This document shows, one piece after another, positions 59,682 to 64,000 of a DNA stretch of 64,000 nucleotides. The notes beneath the pieces are model-generated. The model saw nothing but the letters and a program-made list of their open reading frames with translations, ran no database searches and was not told the DNA's origin. Numbering within the stretch: the stretch's first letter is position 1; each line of letters opens with the position of its first letter. The stretch comes from Rhodamnia argentea (taxonomy: Eukaryota; Streptophyta; Magnoliopsida; Myrtales; Myrtaceae): assembly GCF_020921035.1 (NCBI RefSeq), contig NC_063153.1, positions 10,292,001 through 10,356,000 on the forward strand. Reading direction: 5' to 3'. Position numbers and translations under genes: made by a program.

Positions 59682-60044
59682 TAGGTGTCAAAATCGAACC
59701 AAACTGTTAAACTGAACTGCAAATTTCATGCATTTTGATTTGGTTCGTTTCGGTTTTTGATTCAGATAATTGAAAATAATCATTTTTTCAGCTCGGTTAT
59801 TTTGGTTCAATTTAGTTCGGCGACTCCTGCTAGCTCAGTTAGTGGCCAGTCGATTGAACCAAAAAAGAAAAAAGAAAATAAAAAAATAAAAAAATAAAAA
59901 AAAAATAAAAAAATTGAACTAAACCGAATTGAACCAAACTGGACTTTTGATTTAGTTCATTTTCAGTTCGGTTCAGACTTGCACCCTAATGGTTCAGTTC
60001 GGTTCGATTCGATTTTTAAACCGAACCGAACTGAACTACCCCTA
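59682..60044. mobile_element. GGTTCGGTTCGG-type inverted element, possibly hAT-like
   Basis: It begins TAGGTGTCAAAATCGAACC and ends CTGAACTACCCCTA. Between are opposed GGTTCGGTT and AACCGAACC words around an A-rich core (59860-59915). No matching 8-bp target duplication was found. Confidence 0.5.
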
Positions 60045-61329
60045 ATATATATACATACATATATGAATGCATGTTTATCATTTATTATGTACTCGTCAGT
60101 GTTGGTCCGTCTTAATAAGATACTCAACACTACGTGTATAGTTCAACGAAAATTTGACGGCAAGACCTACCGTGTTAGCTAAAGCCATCGTTTGTTGACG
60201 CGGACGGAGGTTCGCATTGAATGGATTTTAGAAAGTTCAGAGTGGTAATTGAATAAAAGGAAATTTTACAGACGACGTTGAATAAAAGCACCGCTCCAAA
60301 AATGCAATAGAATGAGGATGACTTTGCAAAACAGGTGCAACTTTATCATTCCCATTAGCAGTACGGATTTCCAATTGCAAGCGAAGGAGGCGAGAGGGAG
60401 ACACACACATTTAGACATTATGTGCACTCTTCAAATCTTAGCCTCTCATCCGCAACAACTCCGAGACAGACAAGGTAGAAGGATGCAACTTCAAAGCAGT
60501 AAGTCGAGTCCTCTCAAGCAACAACTCCGAGACAACTTCCTTAAGACAAGGTAAAGGATCTCTTTGGATAAGTGAAGCTCGTACAAATTCTAAGTTCATC
60601 GTGAGGTGTTGTTGGAAACTGCAAAACAAGTATATGATCACGACATTCAACAAAATTTCGAGTATGAGAATCCATGTCCCATTGTGGCTTGGACAATGCT
60701 AATTGATCCTAGATAGCATATATAGAGGATAACAAATCATCGATGGACTAACTTGTCTTCTTATACATATGATGCTGATTACCTAACAGCTAATAAGGAC
60801 GGGCAATGTCTGAAGGACAATATCATTGACAAGCAGATCCGAGTCTCCCTTTGCTTTATCGATGCGATCATGCTGAAGTCGAATATATGGAGTCGAAATG
60901 TTTCAGAACCACGTTAGGAGTATTTAACCTGAAATTGGCTATGCAACACATATACATAATGCATCTATATGCTATTACGCAGCGTATCTAAACAATGGCA
61001 AGCTGGTGTGGTCAATCCACAAACTCTCGTACTATCTTTCTTTTATAAATTGATTTATCGGTTCATACTTTGAAATTGACAACACCCATGTTCGATATAT
61101 TTTATAGAATGAATCATTTGCAACTCATAAACATAAATTGCCACATTCAAATACTAGTAGAACACATCCAAATATGTCTAGACTTCCATAGATACGAAGA
61201 AGTTGACAAGTACATCCCCATGACATAATCATGACAGCTCACATTCACATCGACATAAGGCATCCTTATACTTATTGAGCCCACAGAGACTTAAGGATAG
61301 CATTAAGTTGTCGATATCTTGTGGAATAA
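60045..61329. other. Spacer downstream of the second CCD gene
   Basis: No gene is recognised. 61155-61330 resembles 45415-45560 downstream of the first CCD gene (ACACATCCAAATATGTCTA, GACAAGTACATCCC), so the tandem duplication includes the 3' flank. Confidence 0.55.
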
Positions 61330-64000
61330 TTACTTTTTATTAGGTGTGGCCATGAAGGTGCCATGAAATCCATATGGCACTCTCTGTGGCAACCTTATCT
61401 TAGCCACCGGCTCGCCTTCAAAATTCTTCACATCGATTATGTGAACCTACAAGCATAGACCATGTCAAACAAATTAATAAGTGTCAAGCTATGGACTTGT
61501 TAAAAGAGATTCAATATCATTTGTGAGGATATGGATGAATTTCATGGCACTTTCATAACCATTTGAATTTTTTTTCTTTCTAAACAAAATAATCAATTAT
61601 AAAAGATGATGCGGTGTTTTTTCACATTTTGAAGATAGGAAACTTCAAAGGGTGTATTTTATAATCGGTCCTAAACCTATTTGTACGGATGTCAATTAAG
61701 TTCTTAATTTTTTTAATTTTGTCAATTTGGTCCTAAACTTTTGTACGAAGTTTCAGTATAGTCTTTTCAGCTAATTTTTACTGGAAATCACTAACATGGC
61801 AGTGAGTCACGTAGGATTGTCGGTAATGACGATTTCTAATGAAAATTGGCCAAAAGGACTACACTGTGTTTAGAACTAAATTGATAAAATTGAAAAGTTT
61901 AAAACTGAATTGTCATCCTTACAACAAGTTTAGGACTGACAAAGTAATTTTACATCGTATGTTCTAATATCCGATTAATCCTCATTGGATCTCGCGGTCC
62001 CTGGCTGCATAGATCTATGCTTTCATGGACGAGCCAAGAGAAAGTGCAATATGGAGTTTTGAGGTAGTTAAGAACTTACTTGAGTCTCGTCAGACACTTC
62101 ATTATGAACAAAAGATACAATCCAACCATCATCTTCACCTTCTCCTTCGGCACTACCATTTTTAGCGACGAACACACTTCCGCTACAGAAGTTGCTCTCC
62201 CCAAACTTATGATATTCAACCTTGACTGCCTGTTCATTCTCTCCCTCCTGGTCCAAGCAAAACGAATAATGCTTAAGTCCTAAAACAACGAAATAATAGT
62301 TATGGAGAAAATGAGGTAATTGCACGAATGCTAAAAAAAAAAAAAAAGATATACAATTGCATGAGGGAACTTGACATTTATGCGGTGTTAATAAGGGACA
62401 TGTCTAAACTATTATTACATTTTCTGACTTATGTTACTTAGAATTGTATTTCTATTGTTTCGTGCCAAAAAATAAGTATTTCTTTTTCCGTGCTGGTAAA
62501 AACTTCTTGATAAAGAAAATGATCACTTGTTTTTTTTTTCAGGTGACTTGTACCGAGTTGCTAATATTTTATGATATTACTACCTTTTTTAATGGTTTGT
62601 AAATTACCAATTTTGTGGTAACTTTCCAACTTCAATCGCATAGCTTATTGGTGCTTCGATTCTACTAACTCCTTATGAAATTATCAACTAAATTAGAGTG
62701 AATTATTAACTTTTTTCCGATAAAAATTTATTTAACCAATTTGGTTATCAACTCTTATATGAGTTTCTTATCGATGTTCAATTATTTTTTGATGTGCCAA
62801 ATTTCATTTGTCTTGTTCAGCAACCCCTTACCTTCACTAATTTTTTGTAGGATTTCAATCTAAAAAAAGTTAGTAAATCACTCAAATAAAGGGCTGTAAA
62901 TTTATATGAGAGTCAGTAAATTTAAATCATTGACAAGAAAGACAAATAAAAGCTGGTAAAAGATAAGAAAAGTTCGTAACTCATAAACTACCAAGAGTTG
63001 GTAATCTCAGAAAGTATTAGTAACTTACCAATAAATAGATGATATTTCTACAAATAGTTTTGAACACTTACCAATTCTTTCAGATATATTTCAGCATGAA
63101 AAAACCCGCTTTTTTGGAAGGCCAAAGTAGAATTATCTATTATCCTCCCAACTTGGTCGACGAAACAAATTATACTCATCGTTAGCTTATTCTAGCAGAT
63201 GTCTTAAATAAATACATAGCGAATGTAGAATGATTCAACAACAACAAGAGTGGTTTATTGAAATTAGAGAGATGTAACCGTTCATACCATAAATAGCTCA
63301 ACATGCGATTCATCAAAGTATAATTTGGCCAGACTTCCAAACTTGGGTAGCCCTGAGATTGAAATGGATGAAAATTTAGTAAGAATAATACATATTTTAT
63401 GCTTTATTTATCATAAAAGATAGCGATTTCACTGGATAAATTTATCATTATTCGTTACCGCAACTAGAACTTGCCGCTGAATCGATGACTTGAGTGAAGC
63501 CGAACTTGTTCTTCAATCCTATGAAATTACCATTGATGAATGGAAAATCCATGGAGGATTGAGTGCCACTGAGATTTCTCTCCTTGACCTCTCCAGTTTC
63601 CATGCTCAATCTCCACTCATGCACACAATGAAAAAGAAAACCTTCTTCTTCATTGCCATTTTCCCCGTTTTTCGGAGGTAATTTGTATCCTCTTGAGAAC
63701 CAATCAAACTTGTTCACACCCCAATCTGGACCTGGCAATATGGACGTCATGGCCCTACAGCCCCATACCACAACCTGTATTTCTCAATTAATTGGTGAGA
63801 AATAGAGAAAATGAAGGATTGTGCTCATAAGTCCAAGTGATAAATCCGACATGATCATCAGTCATCTATAATTGCAAAGTAAATGCTAAAAAATGAACTT
63901 TTTACTATTATGATGTGAATTGAATTAGTACCTCATCTCCATCCTCAAATGTGTTGAGGATGTGAAATGTGCAGCATGTTTCTACTTCGAACCAACGGAT
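61330..64000 (-). CDS. Second carotenoid cleavage dioxygenase gene, last five exons (continues past window)
   Basis: Minus-strand exons: beyond 64000 to 63932 (partial), 63459-63774, 63303-63352, 62080-62247 and 61330-61446. Apart from the cut one, their lengths (316, 50, 168, 117) equal those of the last four exons of the gene at 45560-53960. The product has VVVWGCRAMTSILPGPDWGV, EVKERNLSGTQSSMDFPFIN, FGSLAKLYFDES and ends VPYGFHGTFMATPNKK, with the fourth iron-ligand His in GFHG. Here Trp is kept in VVVWGCRA, unlike the first gene. The exon 11 donor follows CAT rather than CAG but GT is kept. The reading frame is open in all five exons, so it looks functional. N-terminal exons and the other three iron ligands lie outside the window. 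Confidence 0.9.
61663..61955. mobile_element. Small family A MITE in the last intron of the second CCD gene
   Basis: The left arm has CGGTCCTAAACCTATTTGTA and AATTTGGTCCTAAACTTTTG; the inverted right arm has AACTAAATTG, AAACTGAATTGTCATCC and AAGTTTAGGACTGAC. The inner arms carry AATTTTTACTGGAAATCAC and GATTTCTAATGAAAATTGG. No GC-rich core is present, so this is a short form. Confidence 0.65.
62440..63080. repeat. GTTGGTAA-type mirrored sequence in intron 11 of the second CCD gene
   Basis: The same composition as in the paralogous intron: TACTAACTCC, AAATTACCAATT and TTACCAATTC words on one side, GAGTTGGTAATC and AAAGCTGGTAAAAGATAAG on the other. It is shorter than in the first gene (intron 62248-63302, about 1.05 kb). 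Confidence 0.5.

Overview
The window is nuclear DNA of a flowering plant, most likely a core eudicot. The evidence is GT-AG introns, plant-only gene families (tocopherol cyclase, tonoplast aquaporin, ATL RING finger, bark storage protein, carotenoid cleavage dioxygenase), plant transposon classes, and long AT-rich gene-poor spacers. The style of the dispersed repeats loosely suggests Myrtales, but this is only an impression. There are no bacterial operons, CRISPR arrays, rRNA genes or recognisable tRNA genes.

Layout. 1-4476 (+): the last seven exons of VTE1 (tocopherol cyclase). 7410-10434 (+): a bark-storage-protein/nucleosidase-like gene with an in-frame stop and no recognisable 3' exons, so a pseudogene. 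13528-19448: a 5.9-kb CACTA DNA transposon with 3-bp target duplication, dense palindromic subterminal arrays and a captured piece of the chaperonin gene CCT2. 23185-24547 (+): an intact three-exon TIP4-type aquaporin. 26598-27989 (-): an intronless seven-bladed WD40 protein of the JINGUBANG type. 34141-35403 (-): an intronless ATL-type RING-H2 ubiquitin ligase. 36764-41303: a triple-nested insertion, a hAT-like element holding a Ty1-copia-like solo LTR that holds a second solo LTR, each bounded by its own target duplication. 45560-53960 (-): a complete 13-exon carotenoid cleavage dioxygenase (CCD). 57735-58976: three decayed polyol-transporter fragments (two tandem, one inverted) plus a small LTR element. 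61330-64000 (-): the last five exons of a second, tandem CCD gene that continues past the window edge.

The spacers and larger introns are full of short inverted-repeat elements. At least two families share GGGAAAA-type ends and have 9-10 bp target duplications where these could be read, which points to Mutator-like MITEs. The genes are functionally independent. The two CCD genes are tandem paralogues with equal exon lengths wherever both are visible. Two segmental duplications (about 12.3 kb versus 20.8/22.2 kb, and about 36.6/41.3 kb versus 54.7-56.1 kb) provide pre-insertion empty sites that date insertions relative to each other.
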